Assembly (NCBI GenBank): GCA_040222995.1
Contig: JAVKBW010000039.1
Coordinates: forward strand, 124,001 to 188,000
Direction of reading: 5' to 3'
Length of the DNA: 64,000 nt
Source of the DNA: JAVKBW01 sp040222995
GTDB taxonomy: Bacteria; Pseudomonadota; Alphaproteobacteria; UBA8366; Aestuariispiraceae
The position numbers were made by a program, and so were the translations under genes. Positions 51,702-61,591 of this stretch are shown piece after piece (position 1 is the first letter of the stretch; each line of letters opens with the position of its first letter). A model generated the notes under the pieces. The model was not told the origin of the DNA. It searched no databases and worked only from the letters and a program-made list of their open reading frames with translations.

Positions 51702-52922
51702 GTGACGATCATGACGGCGCAGCTTCCCGATACGCGCTGGATGGCACGGACCGGTGCCGTCGCCGTCTTCGACGCGCTGGAAAGCGCGGGCGGAACCGTG
51801 CGGTTCGTCGGCGGGTGTGTGCGGGACTGTTTTCTGGGCCGCCCGGTCGGTGACATCGACCTGTGTACGGACATGGTGCCGGACACGGTTCGGTCCACAC
51901 TGGAAAATGCCGGCATTCGTGCGGTGCCGACCGGCATCGACTACGGGACGGTCACCGCCGTCGTCCATGGTGATCCGGTGGAGGTGACAAGCCTGCGGCG
52001 CGATGTCGAAACGGACGGGCGCAGGGCCGTTGTCTCCTTTACCACGGATTTTCGCGAAGATTCCCTGCGACGCGATTTTACCATCAATGCGCTTTATGCC
52101 GACAGGTCCGGCGCGGTTACGGATTTCCACGACGGGATTGCCGACCTGGCGGCACAGCGGCTTCGTTTTATCGGCGATGCGACGTCCCGGATTCGCGAGG
52201 ATTATTTGCGCATTCTGCGCTTCTATCGCTTTCTGGGCCAACTGGAATTCGACATCCCGGACGACGAAAATCGTGATGCCTGCCGTGCCGAACGCAAAGG
52301 TCTGGCGCAGCTGAGCGCTGAACGCGTCGCGATGGAAATCCGTAAGATTTTGGGCGCACCAAACCCGTGCCCCGCCGTCGCGGCGATGATGGAAGACGGG
52401 ATTCTGGACTATTGGCTGCCGGAAGCGCGCGATATCGACGCATTGCGGTGCCTGAACGAAATCGAATTCGGGCCGGATCCTGTCCTCAGACTGGCGGTGC
52501 TGACCGCCGGGGCAACGCAGGCAGCGGACATTGCCGACCGGCTGAAACTGTCCGGCGTCGAACGGGATCGCCTGAGCGCGCTGGACCCGAACATGACCGC
52601 GCCAGTTTCGGCGGCGCAAGTCCGCCGACTGGCCTATCGATTGGGACCGGAAGCCGCACGGGACCTTGGCCTTTTCGGGCGGGCACGGGGACAGGATGAA
52701 TGGACCATACTGGTCGAAACTGTCGAATGCTGGACACCGCCGTCCCTGCCGGTTCAGGGGCGTGACGTCCTGGACGCCGGCGTTCCGACAGGCCCCGACG
52801 TTGGGCGAATATTGGACAGGGTTGAAACATACTGGATCGAAAGTGATTTTGAACCGGACCGGTCCGCGCTTATGGAACTGGTGCGGGAAGCCGCAAAAGA
52901 AGGGGGAGGAAGCCAAAAGTGA
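51702..52922 (+). CDS. cca: CCA tRNA nucleotidyltransferase (class II)
   Basis: The 406-residue protein has the nucleotidyltransferase signature VGGCVRDCFLGRPVGDIDLCTDM, EVTSLRRDVETDGRR, and the RRDFTINALYAD motif, followed by helical body domains (RIREDYLRILRFYRFLGQL, AERVAMEIRKIL). It adds or repairs the 3'-CCA of tRNAs. Start is GTG 51702 or ATG 51711; the nearest ribosome site is weak for both. The last codons overlap the SGNH start. Confidence 0.93.
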   Translation: MTIMTAQLPDTRWMARTGAVAVFDALESAGGTVRFVGGCVRDCFLGRPVGDIDLCTDMVPDTVRSTLENAGIRAVPTGIDYGTVTAVVHGDPVEVTSLRRDVETDGRRAVVSFTTDFREDSLRRDFTINALYADRSGAVTDFHDGIADLAAQRLRFIGDATSRIREDYLRILRFYRFLGQLEFDIPDDENRDACRAERKGLAQLSAERVAMEIRKILGAPNPCPAVAAMMEDGILDYWLPEARDIDALRCLNEIEFGPDPVLRLAVLTAGATQAADIADRLKLSGVERDRLSALDPNMTAPVSAAQVRRLAYRLGPEAARDLGLFGRARGQDEWTILVETVECWTPPSLPVQGRDVLDAGVPTGPDVGRILDRVETYWIESDFEPDRSALMELVREAAKEGGGSQK

Positions 52923-53557
52923 GCATCGTCAGGATCTGTTTTTTCGGGGACAGCATTACGGTCGGGACCGGCGACGGTGCCTGCCGTGGTTGGCCGTCCT
53001 ACCTGTGCGAGGCGTCGACAAACGACGGTCATGACATCAGCTGCTACAATCTGGGCATTCGGGCCGAAACGTCGGTCGATGTGGCAAAGCGATGGCGGAT
53101 AGAGGCGGAGCCGCGCCTGCCGCCCCACGTGAACGGGCGTCTGGTATTCAGTTTCGGTCTGAATGACGGTGCGGATGCCTTGGGGGTCGGCCGCCGGGTC
53201 GCGCCGGAAGACAGCCTTTCCACGGTCAGCGCCATGCTGGCGGAAGCCGCGGCGTGGCAAAAAACCCTGTGGGTCGGCATGACACCGCCGCGGATCGAAC
53301 CGCCTTCAATCGAACCGGGGCCCGGCGTCCGCTTCACCTTCTATCGCGAACGCATGGCGGACCTGAACGAAAGATTCAAAGCCACCGCCGCGAAGTTGGG
53401 CATCGACTATATTGATCTGTTCAGCGCGCTGGAAGACATGCCGGACTGGAACCGGGACATGGAAGCCGGGGACGGGGTGCACCCGACTGCGGCCGGGCAC
53501 CAAATGATGGCGGACATCGTCCGCGGCACCGACGCCTGGCAGAACCTGCTGTCCTGA
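52919..53557 (+). CDS. SGNH/GDSL hydrolase
   Basis: The 212-residue hydrolase has the GDSL block FFGDSITVG with Ser12, block II Gly in YNLGIRAETS, block III Asn in SFGLNDGAD, and Asp185/His188 in DGVHPTAAGH. No signal peptide is seen, so it is likely cytoplasmic. It cleaves an ester or acetyl group; the substrate is unknown. GTG start with GGAGG 9 nt upstream; it overlaps the cca stop by 4 nt. Confidence 0.88.
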   Translation: MSIVRICFFGDSITVGTGDGACRGWPSYLCEASTNDGHDISCYNLGIRAETSVDVAKRWRIEAEPRLPPHVNGRLVFSFGLNDGADALGVGRRVAPEDSLSTVSAMLAEAAAWQKTLWVGMTPPRIEPPSIEPGPGVRFTFYRERMADLNERFKATAAKLGIDYIDLFSALEDMPDWNRDMEAGDGVHPTAAGHQMMADIVRGTDAWQNLLS

Positions 53558-53614
53558 CAGACCCCGGCGCGGGCCACCCGAGCCATCGGCTGCAAAAAGA
53601 AAAACGAAAGAAAA

Positions 53615-53642
53615 AAGGCCGGGGGCAAATGCCCCCGGCCTT
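53615..53642. terminator. Strong bidirectional terminator between SGNH and SBP genes
   Basis: A 13-bp perfect inverted repeat (AAGGCCGGGGGCA with TGCCCCCGGCCTT) with a 2-nt loop lies in A-rich and T/A-rich flanks: AAAAAA runs on the left (so TTTTTT on the minus strand) and TTAAAA on the right. It terminates the plus-strand SGNH operon and the minus-strand SBP gene ending at 53674. Confidence 0.9.
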
Positions 53643-53673
53643 AAAACCAACCAAATCGACTTTTCGATCCGGC

Positions 53674-55287
53674 TTATGCTTCGAACCACCAGCGGTGTGT
53701 GGCGCGTGCACCATCGGATTCCCAGCTGGACGCGATGCTGGGTCCGTGGCGAACGTTCTTCCGGCGACCGCCGACGAAGTTGGTGAACATCGGAATGATG
53801 GTCCCGCCGTCGTCTTTAGCGAGGATGCACATTTCGCGATACATCTCCGCACGCAGCGCTTCGTCCGTCTCGCTCTTCGCCATGATAAGAAGTTCGTTGA
53901 ACCGTTCGTTCTGCCAGTGCGACTCATTCCACGGCGCATCGTCCTTGTACGCGATGGAGAACATCTGGTCCGGGGTCGCGCGTGCGCCCCATTTCACGAA
54001 CACGAACGGCTTGGTCAGCCATACGTCGCCCCAGTAGCCGTCCGCCGGTTCGCGAACCGGCGTGATGTCCAGGCCGGTACCGTTGGCGTGTTCCCGGAAA
54101 AGGGTGACCATGTCGACCGCGCCCGGATAGACGCTGTCGGACGCCGACAGATTGATGCTCAGGCTGGAATGACCGGCCTGTTCCAGATGCCATTTCGCCT
54201 TGTCGGGATCATAGGGGCGCTGTTCCAGACCTTCGGGGTAATAGGGCATGTTGGGGGAGACATGGAAGTCATTGCCGACTGTTGCCGTGCCGAAGGCGAT
54301 CTTTTCAATGATTTCCTCGCGGTTGATCGCGTATTTCAGCGCCAACCGAACATTGACGTCGTCGAACGGCGCCGTGTCGCAGAACATCGGCAACGTGATC
54401 GCCGATCCGCTGGGAACATCGTCGATTTCGACATCCGGGCTGCGCGCCAGAAGCGACAGCGTTTTCAGATCGACAGAGGTAATGGCGTCCACATCGCCCG
54501 TGACCAGTGCGGTCTGACGGGCGTTCGGGTCGTTCAGAATGGTGACTTCGATTTCATCGAAATAGGCGCCTTCGCGATGCCAACCGTCATGACGTTCCAG
54601 AATGCCGCCGATCCCGAATTGCCAGTCCCGAATCTTGTACGGGCCGGACCCCATACCGGACTCCCAGTCGATGGAGCCGTCTTCGTTGGCCGGGCAGATG
54701 ACCGCATGGTAATCGGTAAAGAACCACGGCAGGTCCGCCACCCCTTCGGAAAGGGTTAGCTTGATCGCATGGTCGCCATCCGCCTGGACATCTTCGATGG
54801 GGGAGAATAGCGCCTTCACCGCGGACGTGGAATCGTCGCCGCGGTGATGGTTGATGGACGCGATCACATCGTTGGAGGTCACCGGGCGTCCGTCGTGGAA
54901 AGTCGCATCCTTGTTGATTTCAAATACCCACTGCGTCGCACCCTCGGATGAACTCCAGGAGTCCGCCAGATCCGGGCCAAGACCGTTTTCAGACGTGATT
55001 TCGGTCAAATAGCTGCGGAACGTGTGCGCAAGTTGGATGTGCTGGACACTGTAATAGGTTCCGGGATCGTGGGTGTCGCTGGTATTGCCGTCATGGACCC
55101 CGAATTTGAAGGTGCCGCCGTTTGTTGGCGTCGACGCCGCAACGCGTTCGCTCCACATCGTCGATGCGGCCGCGGCGGTAAGGCCAGCGGTCACCGCATG
55201 ATTCATGAATTGGCGGCGATCAAGTTTCCGGCCCTTCGCCGCCTCTACGATGCGGTCCAAGGTCCGTTTGGTTTCATAATCTTGCAT
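53674..55287 (-). CDS. Peptide ABC transporter substrate-binding protein (family 5), copy 1
   Basis: The 537-residue protein has a Tat-type start (KLDRRQFMNHAVTAGLTAAA, about 20-45). The SBP_bac_5 core is clear: NGGTFKFGVHDGNTSDTHDP, GRPVTSNDVIASINHHRG, SGPYKIRDWQFG, NAR QTALVTGDVDAI-like text and HVSPNMPYYPEGLEQRPYDP. It would bind oligopeptides or related cargo in the periplasm. ATG 55287 is used; the frame stays open upstream to 55509. It is a paralogue of the gene at 55878, facing away. Confidence 0.9.
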   Translation of the reverse strand: MQDYETKRTLDRIVEAAKGRKLDRRQFMNHAVTAGLTAAAASTMWSERVAASTPTNGGTFKFGVHDGNTSDTHDPGTYYSVQHIQLAHTFRSYLTEITSENGLGPDLADSWSSSEGATQWVFEINKDATFHDGRPVTSNDVIASINHHRGDDSTSAVKALFSPIEDVQADGDHAIKLTLSEGVADLPWFFTDYHAVICPANEDGSIDWESGMGSGPYKIRDWQFGIGGILERHDGWHREGAYFDEIEVTILNDPNARQTALVTGDVDAITSVDLKTLSLLARSPDVEIDDVPSGSAITLPMFCDTAPFDDVNVRLALKYAINREEIIEKIAFGTATVGNDFHVSPNMPYYPEGLEQRPYDPDKAKWHLEQAGHSSLSINLSASDSVYPGAVDMVTLFREHANGTGLDITPVREPADGYWGDVWLTKPFVFVKWGARATPDQMFSIAYKDDAPWNESHWQNERFNELLIMAKSETDEALRAEMYREMCILAKDDGGTIIPMFTNFVGGRRKNVRHGPSIASSWESDGARATHRWWFEA

Positions 55288-55877
55288 CTGTTGCTTTCTC
55301 CCTGTTGCAATCAGTTTTACTTCTGAAGGCCGCGAACAACGGGTCCGCAGGACCTGCACATTCCGGGGCAAACTCTGTTTTTCTTGTGGAACTCTTACAC
55401 GAAATAAATCGCGTGCGAAGCCTGGGGACCGCCCGCCTTCGAAAATATTTTTGTTGCCCCATTCAGTGGTGGACCTTGGTTCGCACCTTACAACATATCG
55501 CTGCACCACTGTCCGGCTACTCGATTAGCGAATGCTTCCATACTACTTGCGACCGTTTCGTGAACACAGGAATCCGAAAACCGAATTCCCAAGATCTCAT
55601 GCATCCCGTAATTGAAAGAAAATCACAGACCGCCTCATAAATCTTTTTATATAAGAAAAATATGAAAAAGCGCATTAACCATTCCTATGCAGCCAAATTC
55701 ATAATAATGAATCTTAAAAGGCAACATGTTGTACATAGGTTAAATCACCCCCCAATCATATGGGGCGCCTTCAAATATTGGTGAAATCGCCAACGCGAAG
55801 GGGTTGCAGGTAAGTTTTTTTATGTAAGACTTCACGTTCATAATTACAAAATTCCACAACAGAACAGCGGAGGGGTT
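55288..55877. other. Divergent intergenic region between the two SBP genes, AT-rich
   Basis: No supportable gene; a 111-codon frame (55305-55640) lacks ribosome site and protein-like composition. Positions about 55600-55870 are AT-rich. Short palindromes are present: ATTCAT-N4-ATGAAT at 55697-55712 and CCCC-N8-GGGG near 55746-55765. This must hold the promoters for both SBP genes and for the downstream transporter operon. Confidence 0.6.
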
Positions 55878-57497
55878 ATGTCCGAGGGTAAATACAATGA
55901 AATGATCGAGCGTATGGCGGAGGAGGCCCGTCGCGGCCGCCTGTCGCGGCGTGATTTTACGCGCTACGCTGTCGCCGCCGGGCTTGGCACTTCGGTCGCG
56001 GCAAGCGCCTGGAAATCCAAAGTCGCCATGGCGGCACCGCAAAGCGGCGGCACATTCCGTTTGGGAACCCATGACGGTAACACGTCGGACAGCCACGATC
56101 CCGGCACCTATCTCAGCTTCTCGATCATTCAGCTGGCACACACCTATCGCAGCTACCTGACGCAGATTAATCCCGACAACACGCTTGGCGGCGACCTTGC
56201 GGAAAGCTGGTCCGCGTCTGACGACGCGACCGAGTGGACGTTCGAACTGAACCCCGGCGCATCCTTCCACAGCGGCAAGCCGGTGACGGCGGATGACGTC
56301 ATCGCGTCGATGAACCTGCATCGCGGCGAAGACAGTACGTCCGCGGCAACCGCGCTTCTGAAAGATGTGGAAGACATCACCAAGAACGGTAACCATTCGG
56401 TGACATTCAAGCTGGCGACCGGCAATGCGGACCTGCCATGGTTGATGACCGACTATCACCTGGCGATCGTACCGGGCAATTCGGACGGTACCGCCAACTG
56501 GCAGGGTGGTGACGGGTCCGGCCCCTACAAGATTGTGGATCACGAGTTCGGTGTCGGCACCAAACTGGAACGCCATGACGGCTGGCACGGGGAAGGCGCC
56601 TATTTCGATTCGGTCGAAATGACCGTCCTGAACGACCCGAACGCCCGTCAGACGGCACTGGTCACCGGGGACGTGGACGCGATCACGCAGCTTGAATTGC
56701 GCACCCTTGCCCTGTTGCAGCGCGACCCGAACATCGAAATCGACAATGTGCCCAGTGGTGCGGCAATCACCATGCCGATGCATTGTGACACGGCGCCGTT
56801 CGACAATGTCGATGTCCGGAACGCCCTGAAACTGGCGATCAACCGGGAAGACATTATCGAAAAGATCGCGTTCGGCACGGCCATTCCGGGGAATGATTTC
56901 CACGTTTCGCCGAACATGCCCTACCACCCGGGCGATTCGATCCCGCAGCGGACATATGATCCGGATCAGGCCCGATCCCTTCTGCAGCGTGCCGGTGCGG
57001 AGGACCTGACGGTCAATATTTCCGTTGCCGACAGCGTCTATTCCGGTGCGGTCGACATGTGCGTCCTTTATGCGGAACATGCAAAGGAAGCGGGGATCAC
57101 CATCAATGTCGTGCGGGAACCGAACGACGGATATTATTCCGACGTCTGGCTGACGAAGCCGTTCTGCATGGTTCAGTGGGGCGCGCGGCCGACACCGGAC
57201 GTCATGCTGAGCCTGGCCTACAAGGATGACGCGGCCTGGAACGAAAGCCGTTGGCAGAACGAACGGTTCAATGAACTGCTGCGTGCGGCCAAGGCGGAAC
57301 TCGATCAGGATGTCCGCGCGGCGCAATATGCGGAAATGTGCCAACTGGCCCGTGACGACGGCGGCACCATCATCCCGATGTTCACCAACTTCGTCTATGC
57401 ACGGCGCAAGAACGTCCAGCACGGACCTGACCTTGCCGCCTCGTGGCAGTGTGACGGTGCGCGGGCGTGCAGCCGCTGGTGGTTCGACGACGCGTAA
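55878..57497 (+). CDS. Peptide ABC transporter substrate-binding protein (family 5), copy 2
   Basis: The 539-residue protein has a Tat signal (GRLSRRDFTRYAVAAGL, about 20-45, SRRDF core). It shares long stretches with the copy at 53674 (GTHDGNTSDSHDPGTY, LERHDGWHGEGAYFD, DVWLTKPF, DDGGTIIPMFTNF), clearly a recent-to-old duplicate. It precedes the permease and ATPase genes in the same direction, so it is the main binding protein of this transporter. GCGGAGGGG precedes the ATG. Confidence 0.92.
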   Translation: MSEGKYNEMIERMAEEARRGRLSRRDFTRYAVAAGLGTSVAASAWKSKVAMAAPQSGGTFRLGTHDGNTSDSHDPGTYLSFSIIQLAHTYRSYLTQINPDNTLGGDLAESWSASDDATEWTFELNPGASFHSGKPVTADDVIASMNLHRGEDSTSAATALLKDVEDITKNGNHSVTFKLATGNADLPWLMTDYHLAIVPGNSDGTANWQGGDGSGPYKIVDHEFGVGTKLERHDGWHGEGAYFDSVEMTVLNDPNARQTALVTGDVDAITQLELRTLALLQRDPNIEIDNVPSGAAITMPMHCDTAPFDNVDVRNALKLAINREDIIEKIAFGTAIPGNDFHVSPNMPYHPGDSIPQRTYDPDQARSLLQRAGAEDLTVNISVADSVYSGAVDMCVLYAEHAKEAGITINVVREPNDGYYSDVWLTKPFCMVQWGARPTPDVMLSLAYKDDAAWNESRWQNERFNELLRAAKAELDQDVRAAQYAEMCQLARDDGGTIIPMFTNFVYARRKNVQHGPDLAASWQCDGARACSRWWFDDA

Positions 57498-57510
57498 CAT
57501 CCCATAGTCA

Positions 57511-57575
57511 GCCGGTCATTTGACCGGCCAAACGCAGGAAGGGCGGGCGTTCGGGTAATTCACCGTCGCCCGCCC
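57511..57575 (+). terminator. Two stem-loops after SBP copy 2
   Basis: A perfect 8-bp hairpin (GCCGGTCA at 57511-57518, TGACCGGC at 57521-57528) is followed by a 9-bp one (GGGCGGGCG at 57541-57549, CGCCCGCCC at 57567-57575). No T-run follows. The pair probably limits readthrough or protects the SBP mRNA, giving more binding protein than permease. Confidence 0.6.
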
Positions 57576-57756
57576 AACGCGTTTCGGACGCAATTTGGTT
57601 ATTATTCGGCGCGTTTATGAATAATCACCGACTCTATGACCATAATATGATATCGGTGTACCCATGTCCGTGCGCTGCGCCTAAACAGACAACAATGCCT
57701 CAAACAAGGGCAATGGCGTGATTTGCGCGGACCATAACGTTCAATAGGGGGATTTA

Positions 57757-58714
57757 ATGGGTGACGTCCTAGGAATAATAGTAAAGCGGCTGGGATTGGG
57801 GTTGGTCACACTTTTCGTGATTTCAATCATCATCTTCAGCGCGGTCGAAATGCTACCGGGGGATCCGGCACAAGCGGTGCTTGGACAGGGGGCCACGGAA
57901 GAAAACCTGGCGGCAATGCGCCGTCAGATGGGTTTGGATATGCCGGCGCCCTTGCGCTACCTGGACTGGCTGTCCGGGGCCGTTATCGGTGACTTCGGTA
58001 ACTCGTTGATCACGCAAGACCCTGTCAGCGAACGTATTGGCCCACGGTTTGCCAACACGCTGTTCCTGGCCTGCTATGCCGCGGCGATTGCCGTGCCGAT
58101 ATCCATCGTGCTGGGGGTGATCGTGGCGCTGCTTCGCAACACGCTGTTCGACCGTGTGGCGAACGTCCTGACACTGACATCCATATCCTCACCCGAGTTC
58201 TTTCTGGGGTTACATCCTTATTTTGTACCTATCGGTGAAAAGCGGAATGTTCCCATCGTTGGCTTCGCTGAACGATGACATGACATTCGGCGAATTGCTT
58301 CATCGAACGTTCCTGCCTGCCTTGACGATGGTTCTGGTCGTCGTCGCGCATATGATGCGTATGACGCGGGCGGCCATCATCAACCTGCTCGCCTCACCCT
58401 ATATCGAAATGGCGCGGCTGAAGGGGATGCCGGCCTGGAAAGTCATCGTTAAACATGCCCTCCCGAACGCCTGGGCGCCGATCATCAACGTGATCGCGTT
58501 GAACCTGGCCTACCTGATCACCGGCGTGGTCCTGGTCGAGGTGGTGTTCGTCTATCCCGGCATTGGACAGCTTTTGGTCGACAGTGTGACCAAACGCGAC
58601 TTCGCAATCGTCCAGGCCTGTTGTTTGATCTTTGCCGCGACGTTCATCCTCTTGAACCTGACGGCCGACGTGCTCGCGATTCTGACGAATCCGCGTCTGC
58701 GTCATAAGAAGTAA
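57757..58714 (+). pseudogene. DppB-type ABC permease split by a one-base frameshift
   Basis: The first part (57757-58278 frame) encodes the start of a DppB permease (MGDVLGIIVKRLGLGLV, MLPGDPAQAVLGQGATEENL, GDFGNSLITQDPV) to SPEFFLG and then becomes non-homologous and stops. The expected continuation YILILYLSVKSGMFPS, then the permease core (TFLPALTMVLVVVAHMMR, EYIGIG-like VFVYPGIGQLLVDSVTKRD), is in the +1-shifted frame to 58714. The break is at GGGGTTAC (58207-58213): one extra base. With it removed the protein would be a normal-length permease. A sequencing error is possible because the next permease and ATPase are intact. Confidence 0.85.
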
Positions 58715-58726
58715 GGGAGGGGGAGC

Positions 58727-59791
58727 ATGAATTACTTCGTAATCGGATACTACGCGCTTCTGATTGGGGCGTCGTGCTACTTCGCAAGCACCGGCAAACG
58801 CGGACCGTTCATGACGATCTTCTCGCTGACGCTGGTGTCGTTCATCGTCGGCATCGTCGGCGGCGAAAGCGCGCTTTGGACGGTCACCATACTTGCAGGC
58901 ATCATCGCCTTCTCGGCCGGGACCGCCTATGCGTTCCGGGAGTTTCTGATCGTGATCACACCGTCGGAAACCCAGAAGGCACTGCGCACGGCGCCACTGA
59001 CGGCCAGCTTCGGCATGTTCGTCATCATGACCTATGCGATCGCGGGGATCTTTGCCCCGATCATCGCGCCCTTCTCGGAATCGGAAGTCATCGGTGCCGC
59101 CTTTGCCCCGGCGGACGAAACCATGCTGCTGGGGGGCGACCAGTTGGGTCGCGACCTGTTCAGCCGCCTGGTCTATGGCGCGCGGAACACAGTCGGCCTG
59201 GCGTTGGTCGCCACGATTGCCGCCTTCGTCATGGGGGCCATCGCCGGCCTTCTGGCGGCGACAAAGGGCGGATGGTTCGATCAGTTCATGGGCCGGGTCG
59301 CCGACGTGATCATGTCGATCCCGTCACTGATCTTTGCCCTGCTGATGCTTTCCATTTTCGGGACAAACCTGATCGTCCTGGTCATCATCATCGCGGTGAT
59401 CTATTCGCCCCGCGTGTTCCGGCTTACACGGGCCGTCGCGGGCAACATCGTCGTCATGGACTATATCGAAGCCGCCCGGTTGCGCGGTGAAGGGATGTGG
59501 TACCTGATCCGCAAGGAGATTTTGCCGAACTCCACCGCACCGCTGATCGCGGAATTCGGACTTGAGTTCTGTTTCGTCTTCCTGCTGCTGTCCGGCCTGT
59601 CCTTCCTGGGTCTCGGCATTCAGCCGCCGACCGCGGACTGGGGGTCGATGGTGCGCGAGAATGCGACGCTGATCTCGTTCGGTGAAATCACGCCGCTGAT
59701 TCCGGCTGCCGCGATTGCCTTGCTGACGGTGGCGGTCAACTTCGTTGTCGACTGGATGCTCTTCCGTTCATCCGGCCTGAAGGAGCAATAA
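58727..59791 (+). CDS. DppC-type ABC permease
   Basis: The 354-residue protein has extra N-terminal helices (about 5-90), then the usual DppC core: TASFGMFVIMTYAIAGIFAP, LLGGDQLGRDLFSRLVYGARN, and the EAA loop VVMDYIEAARLRGEGMWY, ILPNSTAPLIAEFGLEF. Two long N-terminal helices ahead of the DppC-like part are longer than usual. It pairs with the broken DppB and the double ATPase. 12 nt follow the permease stop. Confidence 0.92.
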   Translation: MNYFVIGYYALLIGASCYFASTGKRGPFMTIFSLTLVSFIVGIVGGESALWTVTILAGIIAFSAGTAYAFREFLIVITPSETQKALRTAPLTASFGMFVIMTYAIAGIFAPIIAPFSESEVIGAAFAPADETMLLGGDQLGRDLFSRLVYGARNTVGLALVATIAAFVMGAIAGLLAATKGGWFDQFMGRVADVIMSIPSLIFALLMLSIFGTNLIVLVIIIAVIYSPRVFRLTRAVAGNIVVMDYIEAARLRGEGMWYLIRKEILPNSTAPLIAEFGLEFCFVFLLLSGLSFLGLGIQPPTADWGSMVRENATLISFGEITPLIPAAAIALLTVAVNFVVDWMLFRSSGLKEQ

Positions 59792-59792
59792 G

Positions 59793-61448
59793 ATGACAAA
59801 AAGGAAAGACGTCCTTCTGACGATCAAGGACCTTCGCATCGAAGGGTACTCCGACGAAAAATGGGTAGAGATCGTCCACGGTGTCGACCTGACCCTGCAC
59901 CGCGGTGAGGTCATGGGCCTGATCGGGGAGTCGGGGGCCGGCAAGTCCACAATCGGGCTGGCGGCCATGGGATTTGCCCGGGACGGCTGCCGGATTTCCG
60001 GCGGATCGGTCGAATTCGACGGGATGGAACTGACGACGACGCCCGAACGGGACCGGCGTGCGCTTCGTGGATCGCGGATCGCCTATGTGGCGCAATCCGC
60101 GGCCGCGTCGTTCAATCCGGCCCACAAGCTGATCGACCAGCACACGGAGACGCCAACCCACTACCGGATCATGAAACGTATGGAGAGCCAGGAAGACGCC
60201 ATGCGTCTTTACGAACGCCTGCGTCTTCCCAATCCGGATGAAATCGGGTTCCGCTATCCGCACCAGGTGTCGGGCGGTCAGCTTCAGCGGGCGATGACGG
60301 CCATGGCAATGGCCTGTCGTCCGGACCTGATCATCTTCGACGAACCGACGACGGCACTCGACGTGACGACCCAGATCGAAGTTCTGTTGGCAATCCGCGA
60401 TATCGTGGAGCAGTTCAACACGGCGGCGATCTACATCACGCACGACCTGGCGGTCGTGGCCCAGATGGCGGACACGATCAAGGTCCTGCTGAAAGGGCAC
60501 GAGGTGGAGGAATCGGACACGCGTTCGATGCTGTCCAACCCGAAGGAAGACTATACGAAGTCGCTTTGGGCAGTGCGCAGCTTCCAGCGGGAACAGAAAC
60601 CGCGCCCTTCGGACGGTCAGCCGCCGGTCGTGTCGGTCAAGAACGTGTCCGCCGCCTACGGACCGGTCAAGGTTCTGGAAGACGTGTCGTTTGACGTCTA
60701 TGCCGGAATGACCGTCGCGGTCGTGGGGGAATCCGGTTCGGGCAAGTCGACGACGGCACGGGTGATCACCGGCCTTCTGCCACCCTATGAAGGGCACGTG
60801 GAGTTCAAGGGGGAGACCCTTCCGCCAAGCTACAAACAGCGGTCGAAGGATCAATTGCGTCAGGCGCAGATGATCTATCAGATGGCGGATACGGCCCTGA
60901 ACCCGAAGGTCCGGATTTGTGACATCATCGGCCGGCCGGCGGAGTTCTATGAAGGCCTGAAAGGGGCCGAACTCAAAAGCCGGGTCGACGAACTGCTGGA
61001 TCTGATCGAACTGGACCCGTCCAGGTATTACAGCCGTTTTCCGGCGGAGCTATCGGGCGGCCAGAAACAGCGCATCGGGATTGCCCGGGCGCTGGCGGCG
61101 AACCCCACCTTCATCATCTGTGACGAGGTAACGTCCGCCCTGGATCAGCTGGTGGCCGAAGGGATCCTGAAGCTGCTGGATCGACTGCAGAAGGAATTGA
61201 ACCTCGCCTATATGTTTATCACCCACGACCTTGCGACGGTGCGTTCCATCGCCGACGAGGTGGTTGTGATGAAACAGGGACAGGTGGTCGAACAGGGGCC
61301 GAAGAACGAAATGTTCACGCCGCCCCATCACCCCTACACCGACCTTCTTTTGTCATCGGTTCCGGAGATGGATCCCGACTGGTTGACAAAGGTTGTCGAG
61401 GAGCGCGGTGCCGCCAATATCGGCGAAGACGCGATGAAGGAGGCATAA
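59793..61448 (+). CDS. Fused dipeptide ABC transporter ATPase (DppD-DppF type)
   Basis: The 551-residue protein has two ABC modules. Module 1: Walker A GESGAGKST, signature VSGGQLQRAM, Walker B LIIFDEPTTALD. Module 2: Walker A GESGSGKSTTAR, signature LSGGQKQRIG, Walker B FIICDEVTSALD. Each ends with an H-loop (ITHDLAVVAQ, ITHDLATVRS). It powers peptide uptake by the SBP/permease pair. It starts 1 nt after the permease stop region (AGGAGCAATAAG). The order SBP-B-C-DF is the normal Dpp order. Confidence 0.94.
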   Translation: MTKRKDVLLTIKDLRIEGYSDEKWVEIVHGVDLTLHRGEVMGLIGESGAGKSTIGLAAMGFARDGCRISGGSVEFDGMELTTTPERDRRALRGSRIAYVAQSAAASFNPAHKLIDQHTETPTHYRIMKRMESQEDAMRLYERLRLPNPDEIGFRYPHQVSGGQLQRAMTAMAMACRPDLIIFDEPTTALDVTTQIEVLLAIRDIVEQFNTAAIYITHDLAVVAQMADTIKVLLKGHEVEESDTRSMLSNPKEDYTKSLWAVRSFQREQKPRPSDGQPPVVSVKNVSAAYGPVKVLEDVSFDVYAGMTVAVVGESGSGKSTTARVITGLLPPYEGHVEFKGETLPPSYKQRSKDQLRQAQMIYQMADTALNPKVRICDIIGRPAEFYEGLKGAELKSRVDELLDLIELDPSRYYSRFPAELSGGQKQRIGIARALAANPTFIICDEVTSALDQLVAEGILKLLDRLQKELNLAYMFITHDLATVRSIADEVVVMKQGQVVEQGPKNEMFTPPHHPYTDLLLSSVPEMDPDWLTKVVEERGAANIGEDAMKEA

Positions 61449-61477
61449 GCCACCCCATCGCCTGCGTGGCGCAATGC

Positions 61478-61514
61478 AAAAACCCGCCCCACTGTAATGG
61501 TGGGGCGGGTTTTT
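61478..61514 (+). terminator. Intrinsic terminator of the peptide transporter operon
   Basis: A 10-bp stem (CCCGCCCCAC at 61483-61492, GTGGGGCGGG at 61500-61509) has AAAAA before it and TTTTT after it, making it a strong plus-strand terminator. Confidence 0.92.
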
Positions 61515-61591
61515 CTTGTTCGCGGATGGCGGCTTCGCGCCATGGTCGGACCGATTACGGTCCGCTCAGAAACTCTTTGTCTGGATGGGTG

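Noticed and set aside
55740..57500. Minus-strand ORF of 586 codons antisense to SBP copy 2
   Set aside because: It is a shadow of a high-GC codon pattern; the plus-strand frame has a Tat signal and SBP motifs.
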